Shown piece by piece: positions 25,633-32,430 of a stretch of 41,312 bases of DNA. The stretch lies in contig NZ_JAJNCU010000006.1 of assembly GCF_021026095.1 (NCBI RefSeq), positions 1 to 41,312 on the forward strand. The letters are read 5' to 3'. Within the stretch, counting starts at the first letter, position 1. Every line of letters begins with the position of its first letter. Source of the DNA: Salinicoccus halitifaciens (GTDB lineage: Bacteria > Bacillota > Bacilli > Staphylococcales > Salinicoccaceae). The translations under genes and the position numbers were made by a program. The notes below the pieces were generated by a model. It worked only from the letters and a program-made list of their open reading frames with translations, was not told the DNA's origin and searched no databases.

Positions 25633-26844
25633 TTATAGGAATTTACCTTTGGAATAAGCTAAGAACGGACCACCGATTTTAAATACGGCTCTCGTATCGA
25701 CGACGCGCTTCAGGAACGCCGCCCTGCGGCCTTTGACTTCACGGCCGAACACGACGCCGATGCCCTCATCCGGTCCAAGGGAACATACTGTACCTTTGTC
25801 GTCAAAACTGAATCCATGCATCTTTTCCCCATCCAGTTTCTCTTTTATGTTTTTCGCAGCGTGGTCGCCCATCTGCATCGCAATCTGTGCAGTCGTCGGC
25901 CAAGGTCTGGCATTTTCGCCTTCCCCGTTCATGACTGCCGCCACATCACCAATTACGAATATATTATCGTAGCCTTCGATCGTAAGGTCAGGTTTGGTGA
26001 TGACGCGTCCGCGTTTGGCACCTTCAAACGATTCCTCCATCAGGCTGTTGCCGCGTACGCCCGCCGTCCAGATGACACTGCTCGCTTCAAGCTGGGTTTC
26101 TTCATCGTTCACTTTCACCACGAAGCCTTTTTCGTTCGCTGCAACGATCGGTGTACCGATTTTGAATTCAATGCCCTTGCTTTCAAGGAAGTCCACCGCA
26201 TACTGGGTCAGTTCATCACTGAACATCGGAAGCATGGACGGTGCCGCCTCGACACAGGTGATCTTGACATCCTCATAGTTGATGTTGTACTGGCTTGCAA
26301 GTGCCGGGATGCTCTCAGTCAGCTCACCGAGGAACTCGACACCCGTGAATCCTGCACCGCCGACCAGTATCGAAATATCGCGGGGGTCGTTGGACGTCTT
26401 GTACTTCGCGAAGTTCCTTTCGATCTCCTGTCTTGCTGCGACGGACGTCTCCGGGTTGGTGATCGTTTCAGCATACTCATCCATACCTTCGATGCCGAAT
26501 GTCTCACTTTCAAAGCCGAGCGCCACGACCAGGATATCGTATTCGAACTCACCCTGGTTCGTTTCGACACGCTGCGCGTCACGGTCGATGGCCGTCACCT
26601 CAGCAGGTACAAATCTGACTTTCTGAGTATTGATCACACTCGTGATGGGATACGCCGCTTCTTCCCAGTGAATTGTACCGGCAGCGACCTGATGCAGCCA
26701 TGTTGCTTCATAATGATATTCATTCTTGTTAATCAGCGTGATGTCTGCATCCTGGAAGCTCAGGATTTTCTGAAGTCTGGTCACAGTCGACAATCCAGCA
26801 TATCCGGCACCGAGCACAAGAATCTTCTTTCTCTCAAAACTCAT
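25633..26844 (-). CDS. ndh: Type II NADH:quinone dehydrogenase
   Basis: Single-subunit, non-proton-pumping flavoenzyme that passes electrons from NADH to menaquinone at the inner face of the membrane. 403 aa. FAD-binding GAGYAG at 12-17, the NADH-binding motif [10 protein letters not shown] near 160, and the C-terminal FAD motif [10 protein letters not shown] are present. The very similar staphylococcal protein is annotated as NADH dehydrogenase. The ATG at 26844 is used; AAAAGGTGA lies 8 nt upstream. It pairs logically with the Mrp antiporters, since it feeds a respiratory chain without pumping ions itself. Promoter and a perfect dyad lie upstream. Confidence 0.93.
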   Translation of the reverse strand: MSFERKKILVLGAGYAGLSTVTRLQKILSFQDADITLINKNEYHYEATWLHQVAAGTIHWEEAAYPITSVINTQKVRFVPAEVTAIDRDAQRVETNQGEFEYDILVVALGFESETFGIEGMDEYAETITNPETSVAARQEIERNFAKYKTSNDPRDISILVGGAGFTGVEFLGELTESIPALASQYNINYEDVKITCVEAAPSMLPMFSDELTQYAVDFLESKGIEFKIGTPIVAANEKGFVVKVNDEETQLEASSVIWTAGVRGNSLMEESFEGAKRGRVITKPDLTIEGYDNIFVIGDVAAVMNGEGENARPWPTTAQIAMQMGDHAAKNIKEKLDGEKMHGFSFDDKGTVCSLGPDEGIGVVFGREVKGRRAAFLKRVVDTRAVFKIGGPFLAYSKGKFL

Positions 26845-26906
26845 AATTATAGTCACCTTTTCCTAATAAATTAAAAAACATGGTAATTTCATCTATATCA
26901 AATAAG

Positions 26907-26960
26907 ATCGCTAATATTAATATCATTATTAATATTAGCGATTAACATATAATATTTCAA
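26907..26960 (-). promoter_or_regulatory. ndh promoter overlapped by a perfect 15-bp dyad (operator candidate)
   Basis: On the minus strand TTGAAA (26960-26955), a 17-nt spacer and TAATAT (26937-26932). The -10 and the probable start point lie within a perfect inverted repeat, arms ATCGCTAATATTAAT (26907-26921) and ATTAATATTAGCGAT (26928-26942) with a 6-base centre. There is no U-run, so it is not a normal terminator. Position and symmetry suggest a dimeric repressor site. Confidence 0.6.
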
Positions 26961-26977
26961 GGCTTTTTGATAATTTT

Positions 26978-27337
26978 TTAACAATCTTCCGGTGCACCTG
27001 CATGAGTCTTGGTCCTGAATGAAGCGCCGCAGCCGCAGGATAATGAGGCATTTGGATTGTCAATCGTGAATCCGCCGCCCATGAGCGACTGTTTGAAATC
27101 GATGACCGTCCCGTTGATCACCGGGGCATCATACTTATCCACAATCACTTTGACGCCGTGGAACTCATACTCTTCATCGCGTTCCGATTTTTCAAATTCC
27201 GCCGCCATGCCGTAAGTCAGGCCCGTGCATCCGCCGCCTTCCACTTTGAATCTGAGGTAACCGTCCGCCATATCATTTTTTTCAAGCATATCCTTCACTT
27301 CATATGCTGCACTCTCAGTGAGTTCAATCTGAGTCAT
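26978..27337 (-). CDS. A-type Fe-S cluster carrier (HesB/IscA family)
   Basis: 119-aa scaffold or carrier for iron-sulfur clusters. The three cluster-binding cysteines are present: C37 in GGGCTG, C101 and C103 in LSCGCG. The ATG at 27337 has GGAGGGTGA upstream. It stands close to YuzB and a NifU-like gene, both also cysteine-containing and linked to Fe-S or redox chemistry. The exact subtype (SufA, ErpA, YutM) is not resolved. Confidence 0.9.
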   Translation of the reverse strand: MTQIELTESAAYEVKDMLEKNDMADGYLRFKVEGGGCTGLTYGMAAEFEKSERDEEYEFHGVKVIVDKYDAPVINGTVIDFKQSLMGGGFTIDNPNASLSCGCGASFRTKTHAGAPEDC

Positions 27338-27399
27338 ATTATCACCCTCCGTTGTCTCCATTATATAAGAAGATATTTTATAGCTCAAACTTTCCGTCC

Positions 27400-27663
27400 T
27401 TACAAAAAATCCCACTCGTCATCAGCCTGTTTTTGACGTTCGACCTGTTTATATACTTTATCCAGAAGCGCCGGAGCGGACTGTGCCCCGACAAGCTGGC
27501 CGTTGACGATTGCAAACATGGCTTTTGAGCATATGCCGCAGTTGTTCGTGCACTCATAGTCGAGCACATCTATATCGTTGTCCTCATCAAGCTGTCTGAA
27601 AACTTCACCGGACCCCTTCTGCATATTCGCGTTGCAGAACTCAACCAGATTCATCGGATACAT
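27400..27663 (-). CDS. YuzB-like protein, DUF1450
   Basis: 87-aa protein with four cysteines (C10, C38, C42, C45), the last three in ECTNNCGICSK, which resembles a thioredoxin-like ferredoxin or metal site. Function unknown. The ATG at 27663 has AAGGAGGGG 6 nt upstream. Only about 25 nt separate it from the nifU-like terminator, so it probably depends on readthrough transcription. Confidence 0.82.
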   Translation of the reverse strand: MYPMNLVEFCNANMQKGSGEVFRQLDEDNDIDVLDYECTNNCGICSKAMFAIVNGQLVGAQSAPALLDKVYKQVERQKQADDEWDFL

Positions 27664-27687
27664 TCCTGCCCCTCCTTCCATTAAAAT

Positions 27688-27718
27688 AAAAAACCGTCGG
27701 GACGCTTAAGTCCCAACG
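27688..27718 (-). terminator. Terminator after the NifU-like gene
   Basis: A 9-bp stem with one G-U pair (CGTCGGGAC at 27695-27703 and GTCCCAACG at 27710-27718), then six U on the minus strand. Confidence 0.85.
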
Positions 27719-27724
27719 ATCAGT

Positions 27725-27967
27725 TTAGAATACTTGTTCAACTTCAACGAACCCTGGCACTTCTTCGAGCATCGCTCTTTCAATACCTGCTTTAAGTGTG
27801 ATTGTTGAACTTGGGCATGTACCGCATGCACCGAGCAGACGCAGCTTGACGATGCCGTCCTCCACATCCACCAGCTCACAGTCGCCGCCATCCCTCAGCA
27901 GGAAAGGGCGTAACTTCTCTATAACTACTTCGACTTGTTCATACATCGTATCTTGTGTTGTTGCCAT
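27725..27967 (-). CDS. NifU C-terminal-domain Fe-S scaffold (YutI-like)
   Basis: 80-aa free-standing Nfu domain that assembles or delivers Fe-S clusters. The motif [15 protein letters not shown] is followed by [18 protein letters not shown], giving the CxxC pair C48 and C51. The ATG at 27967 has GGAGGAA 7 nt upstream; an upstream in-frame start at 28045 has none. Divergent from the YuzD-like gene. Confidence 0.92.
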   Translation of the reverse strand: MATTQDTMYEQVEVVIEKLRPFLLRDGGDCELVDVEDGIVKLRLLGACGTCPSSTITLKAGIERAMLEEVPGFVEVEQVF

Positions 27968-27987
27968 TGGTATATTCCTCCAATCAT

Positions 27988-28021
27988 TTGATACAGATTT
28001 CAATATACCTGTATTATAATA
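27988..28021. promoter_or_regulatory. Divergent promoter region between the NifU-like and YuzD-like genes
   Basis: On the plus strand TTGATA (27988-27993), 18 nt, then TATTAT within the palindrome TATTATAATA (28012-28021), which on the minus strand supplies a TATAAT for the opposite gene. The two genes may share or compete for the same -10 region. Confidence 0.45.
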
Positions 28022-28064
28022 GATTTCACTATAAAAATCCATCATCTTAAAGGAGGATGTTCAT

Positions 28065-28349
28065 ATGAAATTTGTCATCAATGTGTACGGACGGCAGGAA
28101 GACGGAAAGTCCGGCCTCTATGGGGCACTCCGGGCCTCCCTCCCCGGCATCCGGCCGCATGATGATCTGTTCTTCAACTTCATCGACATCCGGCAGACTG
28201 ACAATCTGACGGATCACGATGAGAACCTGATCGAACAGCTTGATGAAGGGGACCTTGTCTGCCCACTCGTCACCATAAATGATGAAATCGCTTCAGACGG
28301 GACTACAGATCCGGACACTATCATCAGATGGTTTGAAGCCCGGGGATGA
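28065..28349 (+). CDS. YuzD-like protein, DUF1462
   Basis: 94-aa small cytoplasmic protein resembling YuzD of Bacillus, thought to have a thioredoxin-like fold; function unknown. AAAGGAGGATG lies upstream of the ATG. It converges on bioY with only 6 nt between the stop codons and no obvious terminator between them. Confidence 0.82.
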   Translation: MKFVINVYGRQEDGKSGLYGALRASLPGIRPHDDLFFNFIDIRQTDNLTDHDENLIEQLDEGDLVCPLVTINDEIASDGTTDPDTIIRWFEARG

Positions 28350-28355
28350 CAAACT

Positions 28356-28898
28356 TCAATGCGCGATCCTCAAAATCCCGCGTGCTTTCAATACACGTGC
28401 AAACATCACTGTCAATGTGCCGACGATCAGATCTTTGATGATGAAAGGCACGACTGTAACCATCAGCGCTTCGATGAGCCCGACCGGCGTACCGATGACG
28501 GTGTTCATGATAAAGGTGAAATAGACGATCCCGAATATGAAGGTCACAATAAGGGCAAGGTATGTATAGATCAGCGACTGGTGGAGCGGCTGTCCCTCCC
28601 TGACCCCGATTCCTGCGATATATGCAGCCGGGATGAACCCGAGGACGAAGCCGAAGCTTGGTGACAGGAGTGCACCAATCCCCCCGCTCCCTGCAAACAC
28701 CGGCACACCGATCAATCCGACGAGCATGTACACCAAAGTCGACAATGCACCGAGCTTCGAACCGAGTATGAGTGCCGTGAGCAGCACCATCGGCATCTGC
28801 AGGGTGAAAGGCACGGGGCCGATCGGCACCCTGATCTGTGCACCGACTGCGATCAGCGCTGCGAATAATGCGACGAACACCAAATGTTTTGTTTTCAT
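28356..28898 (-). CDS. bioY: Biotin ECF transporter substrate-binding component
   Basis: Integral membrane S-component that binds biotin and works with the shared EcfAA'T energy module. 180 aa with about six helices; family motifs include IRVPIGPVPFTLQMP near 27 and GGIGALLSPSFGFVLGF near 79. The ATG at 28898 has GGAGGAA upstream. A BirA-type dyad covers its promoter, which supports biotin-dependent repression. No bio synthesis genes are nearby. Confidence 0.94.
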   Translation of the reverse strand: MKTKHLVFVALFAALIAVGAQIRVPIGPVPFTLQMPMVLLTALILGSKLGALSTLVYMLVGLIGVPVFAGSGGIGALLSPSFGFVLGFIPAAYIAGIGVREGQPLHQSLIYTYLALIVTFIFGIVYFTFIMNTVIGTPVGLIEALMVTVVPFIIKDLIVGTLTVMFARVLKARGILRIAH

Positions 28899-28925
28899 TA
28901 TGATTCCTCCTGGATTGTTTTTCAT

Positions 28926-28983
28926 ATCATACCATGAAAAAACCCTATTGTTAACCTTAAAATTAAAAAGGTTAACAATAGGG
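28926..28983 (-). promoter_or_regulatory. bioY promoter with BirA-type operator, also terminator-like
   Basis: A 14-bp perfect inverted repeat (CCCTATTGTTAACC at 28943-28956, GGTTAACAATAGGG at 28970-28983, 13 nt apart) contains TTGTTAACC ... GGTTAACAA, the known Gram-positive biotin-repressor pattern. The promoter reads TTAACA (28954-28949), 17 nt, TATGAT with a TGG extension (28931-28926), so the -35 lies within the operator. On the minus strand the stem is followed by six U, so it may also terminate the upstream cupin transcript. Confidence 0.75.
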
Positions 28984-28991
28984 TGGGAATC

Positions 28992-29309
28992 TTAACCAGG
29001 CATCCTGTTCATCGTGACGTAAATCGAAGTGCGTGCATCGCCATTTTCAAAGCCGATCATTTCATCCGCTTCGAGATGGATGACATCCCCTTCGGTCACC
29101 TTGACCGTTTCATCTTCGATCAGGAATTCACCGTGCCCGGCAAGTACATGGAGATACAATTCCTTCCCCGGATGGTTGTGGGATTTCATCGTCTGGCCGG
29201 GCATGAAATTCAACATGAACATCGAGCTGTTCCTGCTTTTGAAAACATCGATCTTGGTGAATCGTTCTTCATCGAAAGTCCGGGCGGATCCGACAGTGCT
29301 TTTTTCCAT
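28992..29309 (-). CDS. Single-domain cupin protein
   Basis: 105-aa beta-barrel protein with the metal-binding cupin motif 1, HNHPGKE (H44, H46, E50), followed by motif 2 around GDVIHLEADEMIGF. The specific activity is unknown. The ATG at 29309 is at good distance from AAGGGAGAG; the ATG two codons upstream lies too close. It is the last gene of a likely yutE-yutF-dehydrogenase-cupin unit. Confidence 0.82.
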   Translation of the reverse strand: MEKSTVGSARTFDEERFTKIDVFKSRNSSMFMLNFMPGQTMKSHNHPGKELYLHVLAGHGEFLIEDETVKVTEGDVIHLEADEMIGFENGDARTSIYVTMNRMPG

Positions 29310-29331
29310 GGTCATCTCTCCCTTAAAAAGA

Positions 29332-30291
29332 TTACTTCACCTCGGTAAGCGGCTGTTCACCTTCGAGTACACGCGTGATGTTATCCACACACAGCTGCAC
29401 CATGTTATCCCTTGTTGCAACGGAGGCGCTGCCGATATGCGGAAGGAGCGTCATATTCTTCATGCCGATGAACGGATGATCCTTTGAAATCGGTTCGCCG
29501 TCGAATACATCCAGGGCAGCCGCCGCAATTGCACCCGACTCCACGGCTTCCTTCAGGTCCGCCTCCACGACGTGCGCACCGCGCCCGATGTTTATGAAGT
29601 GCGCGTGTTCCTGCATCTTACCGAACGCTTCCTTATCGAACTTGTATTTCGTTTCATCGGTGAGCGGGGCCGCGCACAGGACGAAATCCGACTGTTCGAG
29701 CAGTTCATCGAATGGGACCAGCTCTGCATCCAGGTCGGCTGCATACTTCGACTCGCTGCGGTTATGGTAGATGACACGGCAGTCGAAGCCTTTCAGGCGC
29801 CTTGCGAAAGCCGCGCCGATCGCGCCCATGCCGAAGATCCCGACCGTCTTGCCGTACACATCGGTACCTGCCATATGGTAGGGGCTCCAGCCCGTCCAGT
29901 CACCGCGCTCAAGCTCCCGGTTGGCCTCGATGATCCGGCGTGCCGAAGTCAGCATCAGTGTAAATGCAAGTTCAGCAGTCGTTTCGGTCAATACTTCCGG
30001 TGTATTGGTGATCGTCACACCATTTTCCGCCGCGGCATCAAGGTCGATGTTGTCGAAGCCGACGGCAAGGTTCGAGACGACTTTCAGGTTTTTTGCCGTA
30101 TTGAACATTTCGGCATCCACTTTTTCACTGAGCATCGTAAGTGCCGCATCGGCATCTTCCATCTCTTCCAAAAACTTCTCCCTCGGCATCGGGTCGCCGG
30201 CGCTGTCCCACATGAAGACTTCGAATTTTTCTTCAAGCTGTTTTAAATGTTCTTCTTTGATCTGTCTTGTAACGACCACTTTTTGTGTCAT
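29332..30291 (-). CDS. D-2-hydroxyacid dehydrogenase (glyoxylate/hydroxypyruvate or 2-ketogluconate reductase type)
   Basis: 319-aa NAD(P)-dependent enzyme that reduces 2-oxo acids to D-2-hydroxy acids. The cofactor motif GMGAIG lies at 154-159 and the catalytic triad is visible: R237 in INIGRG, E266 in DVFDGEP and H285 in LLPHIGSA. An arginine/serine pair after the second beta-strand (HNRSES) hints at NADP use. The ATG is one base beyond the YutF-like stop codon, with GGAGCG upstream. The exact substrate is not determined. Confidence 0.91.
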   Translation of the reverse strand: MTQKVVVTRQIKEEHLKQLEEKFEVFMWDSAGDPMPREKFLEEMEDADAALTMLSEKVDAEMFNTAKNLKVVSNLAVGFDNIDLDAAAENGVTITNTPEVLTETTAELAFTLMLTSARRIIEANRELERGDWTGWSPYHMAGTDVYGKTVGIFGMGAIGAAFARRLKGFDCRVIYHNRSESKYAADLDAELVPFDELLEQSDFVLCAAPLTDETKYKFDKEAFGKMQEHAHFINIGRGAHVVEADLKEAVESGAIAAAALDVFDGEPISKDHPFIGMKNMTLLPHIGSASVATRDNMVQLCVDNITRVLEGEQPLTEVK

Positions 30292-30292
30292 G

Positions 30293-31051
30293 TCATACGC
30301 TCCATTCAGATAAATTGTTTATGATATGTGTTGGTAAAACATCTTTCTTCAATACTTCCTCCGCCGGGCTCACGCCTGTGTCCACATGGATCGTATCGAC
30401 ACCCCCGTTGATCCCGGTCAGTATATCCGTATCATAATTGTCACCGATCAGCGCCACTTCATCCTTTTCAAGCTTAAGCTGCTCCAATGCGCCCTCCAGG
30501 ATGAATGCACTCGGCTTGCCTATGGTGACGGGCTCGACCCCGGTCGTTTCGACCAGGACCTGCTGCAGTGCACCGTTGCCCGGCACGATGCCCTCTTCCG
30601 TCGGAAAACGCCTGTCCGGATTCGTTGCAATGAATGCAGCGCCGCCGCCGATCAGGAGGGCGGCATGTTTGAGCTTCCTGTAATTGATTTCGGGGTCGAG
30701 CCCCATGATGACGAGGTCCGCCTCATCTTCAGTCAGGGTGATGCCCGCATCTTCCAGTATGCCCTTCAGGGAAGGTGTGCCGATCACGTAGGCGGTCTCG
30801 CCCCGGTGATGTGCGCTGATGTAGGCGGCCGTCGCCATTGCGGATGTGTACATCTTTTCAGGGGATGTCTCCACACCCATGCCGATCAGCTTCTGCACCG
30901 CTTCTTCCTGCGATTTCGTCGCATTATTCGTCAGGAAAACATAGGGGATGCCTTTCTTCTCCAGCTCCGAGACGAAAACGCGTGCCGTTTCGATGGGCGC
31001 ACTGCCGTTGTACATCGTGCCGTCGAGATCTATAAGGTAGCCTTTGTACAT
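30293..31051 (-). CDS. HAD-superfamily phosphatase, NagD/YutF family
   Basis: 252-aa cytoplasmic HAD IIA phosphatase. Motif I is YLIDLDGTMYNG with nucleophile D8 and acid D10; motif II is FLTNNATKS; the C-terminal motif is ALIGDNYDTDILTG. Relatives dephosphorylate nucleotides and sugar phosphates. The ATG at 31051 has AAAGGTG 6 nt upstream; an earlier GTG at 31060 is less likely. It overlaps the end of the YutE-like gene by a few bases. Confidence 0.92.
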   Translation of the reverse strand: MYKGYLIDLDGTMYNGSAPIETARVFVSELEKKGIPYVFLTNNATKSQEEAVQKLIGMGVETSPEKMYTSAMATAAYISAHHRGETAYVIGTPSLKGILEDAGITLTEDEADLVIMGLDPEINYRKLKHAALLIGGGAAFIATNPDRRFPTEEGIVPGNGALQQVLVETTGVEPVTIGKPSAFILEGALEQLKLEKDEVALIGDNYDTDILTGINGGVDTIHVDTGVSPAEEVLKKDVLPTHIINNLSEWSV

Positions 31052-31052
31052 C

Positions 31053-31472
31053 TCATTCACCTTTGAACGCGGTCACTGCCTGACCGTCATTTTCTGCGAA
31101 TGCCTGAATCCTTGAGCCGTACTGCTCATAGGCATTGAGATGCCTTCTGAAATCCGCCTTCATGCTTTCATGATCAAGATCGGTGTACTCCCGGACGAGC
31201 CTGTTCCGCCATTCGAAAGTCGCCTTGAAATCATTCTGGTCTTCTTCCGGAATCGCACCTTCGGTCTTCAGTATTTCAATCACATCCAGGTAACTTCCCG
31301 GATCGCGCAGAATGAAGCCGTCGATGATCATATTGCCGACATCCACCGTCGACTCGATCAGCATATGACAGATGCGTTCCAGTTCAAATCCTTCGGCATC
31401 TTCAAATTCCTTTGTGAGCCTTCCGATGTAATCGAGCCTTTCATTGAGTAAATCGCGGTCTACAAAATACAA
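31053..31472 (-). CDS. YutE-like protein, DUF86/HepT-related
   Basis: 139-aa mostly helical protein resembling YutE of Bacillus. DUF86 proteins include the HepT ribonuclease toxins with an R-x4-H-x-Y site; here the corresponding stretch reads RNRLVREY, so the histidine is replaced and no RNase activity is expected. There is no adjacent MNT nucleotidyltransferase antitoxin. Start is TTG at 31472 with GAGGAGTG 8 nt upstream. First gene of the unit leading to YutF, dehydrogenase and cupin. Confidence 0.83.
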   Translation of the reverse strand: MYFVDRDLLNERLDYIGRLTKEFEDAEGFELERICHMLIESTVDVGNMIIDGFILRDPGSYLDVIEILKTEGAIPEEDQNDFKATFEWRNRLVREYTDLDHESMKADFRRHLNAYEQYGSRIQAFAENDGQAVTAFKGE

Positions 31473-31559
31473 AGCCTACACTCCTCTACATTCTTTGTCG
31501 TCATGATAATATTATGATAGCATAATTTGCAAAGCACAGTAGAAGCGGAGGAAATAATC

Positions 31560-31847
31560 ATGATCGACTTTTTCTTGTATGATGACACCGAGGATACACA
31601 CGCAAGATACGTCGGATTTGCAGGCGACCACGGCAGGTATGACCTTGCGATCATCCATACGGGCAGATTCTTCGGGAAAGCACTCGTTTTAAACACCCAG
31701 AGCAGCCGTTTCGGCATCATCGGCACGGATGACCTGAACGAAGAGGGCTACACCGCACATATCCTCGGCCTGGAGCCCGAACAGGGCGAAGAAGTCGAGG
31801 ACTTTTTAAGGCAGGTCATCGTGACCGATATGGGGGATATGGAATAA
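31560..31847 (+). CDS. DUF3055 family protein, function unknown
   Basis: 95-aa acidic cytoplasmic protein beginning MIDFFLYDDTEDTHARYVGF, a pattern typical of DUF3055 in Bacillales. GCGGAGGAAA lies upstream of the ATG. Divergent from the YutE-like gene with 87 nt between them, an AT-rich stretch holding ATAATATTAT; convergent with the YutD-like gene. Confidence 0.82.
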   Translation: MIDFFLYDDTEDTHARYVGFAGDHGRYDLAIIHTGRFFGKALVLNTQSSRFGIIGTDDLNEEGYTAHILGLEPEQGEEVEDFLRQVIVTDMGDME

Positions 31848-31861
31848 AGACCGTGCGGTTT

Positions 31862-31887
31862 AAAAAGAGGCCCGGTTTCCCGGGCCT
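31862..31887 (-). terminator. Terminator between the DUF3055 and YutD-like genes
   Basis: A perfect 8-bp GC-rich stem (AGGCCCGG at 31868-31875, CCGGGCCT at 31880-31887) followed by U-rich sequence on the minus strand. On the plus strand the U tract is weaker, so it mainly serves the YutD-like gene. Confidence 0.82.
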
Positions 31888-32310
31888 TCATTCCTCCAGC
31901 TGCTTCAGGGCGGCATAGGTCTTATCCTTCACCTGGCCCGGTGATGCCGGAGCATCGCCGGTTTCAGGAGGCGGATCCCCGGCTGCGGTCTCCCCGTCCT
32001 GCACTTCCCCGTCAGCTTCCCTTGCCTTCAGCTCTTCTTTCGTCACTTTCCTGAGGACGAAGTAAGGGCAGCCGAAATTGCAGTACTCGCTCAGGTAATC
32101 CTGGATGGCGCTGAATTTCTTATCCCGCTCCACCTTCCTCTTATTGTCACGGTGGAACCCGGTGAGCCTGAGCTTCTCATAACCGATGTCCCCGACGATA
32201 TAATCATACTTGTTCAGCACCTCGCTGTATTTCGCCTTGAACTGTTCTTCGTCAAAGGCATCCCTGTAATTTTCAATCAGTTCAAAATTCATATGATCTA
32301 TCGTGATCAT
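31888..32310 (-). CDS. YutD-like protein, DUF1027
   Basis: 140-aa cytoplasmic protein. The N-terminal ~100 residues match the YutD family, including YDYIVGDIGYEKLRLTGF and CNFGCPYFVLR. The last ~40 residues are rich in Gly, Pro, Asp and Ala and probably disordered. The ATG at 32310 is 8 nt from AAAGAGGTG; a GTG at 32316 is too close to it. Function unknown. Confidence 0.85.
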   Translation of the reverse strand: MITIDHMNFELIENYRDAFDEEQFKAKYSEVLNKYDYIVGDIGYEKLRLTGFHRDNKRKVERDKKFSAIQDYLSEYCNFGCPYFVLRKVTKEELKAREADGEVQDGETAAGDPPPETGDAPASPGQVKDKTYAALKQLEE

Positions 32311-32397
32311 GGCCACTGCACCTCTTTCATTCCTTCATCACCCATGCTTCAGTGTTTTCATATTATCATAAAATTCAGACCCTTGTATACAGCGATG

Positions 32398-32423
32398 AAA
32401 AAACCTCTTCCGGGGGAAGAGGT
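32398..32423 (-). terminator. Terminator of the NhaC-type transporter gene
   Basis: A 9-bp stem (ACCTCTTCC with GGAAGAGGT, three-base loop) then six U on the minus strand, directly after the stop codon. Confidence 0.86.
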
Positions 32424-32430
32424 CTTCATA

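Noticed and set aside
25816-26874. 352-codon open frame antisense to ndh
   Set aside because: Mirror frame of a GC-rich coding gene; ndh on the other strand has all family motifs and a proper start.
26907-26942. Terminator for the HesB-like gene
   Set aside because: The dyad is AT-rich with no U-run after it and overlaps a good promoter, so an operator is the better reading.
31053-31472. HepT/MNT toxin-antitoxin system
   Set aside because: No nucleotidyltransferase partner, altered catalytic motif, and conserved gene order with the housekeeping yutE-yutF cluster.
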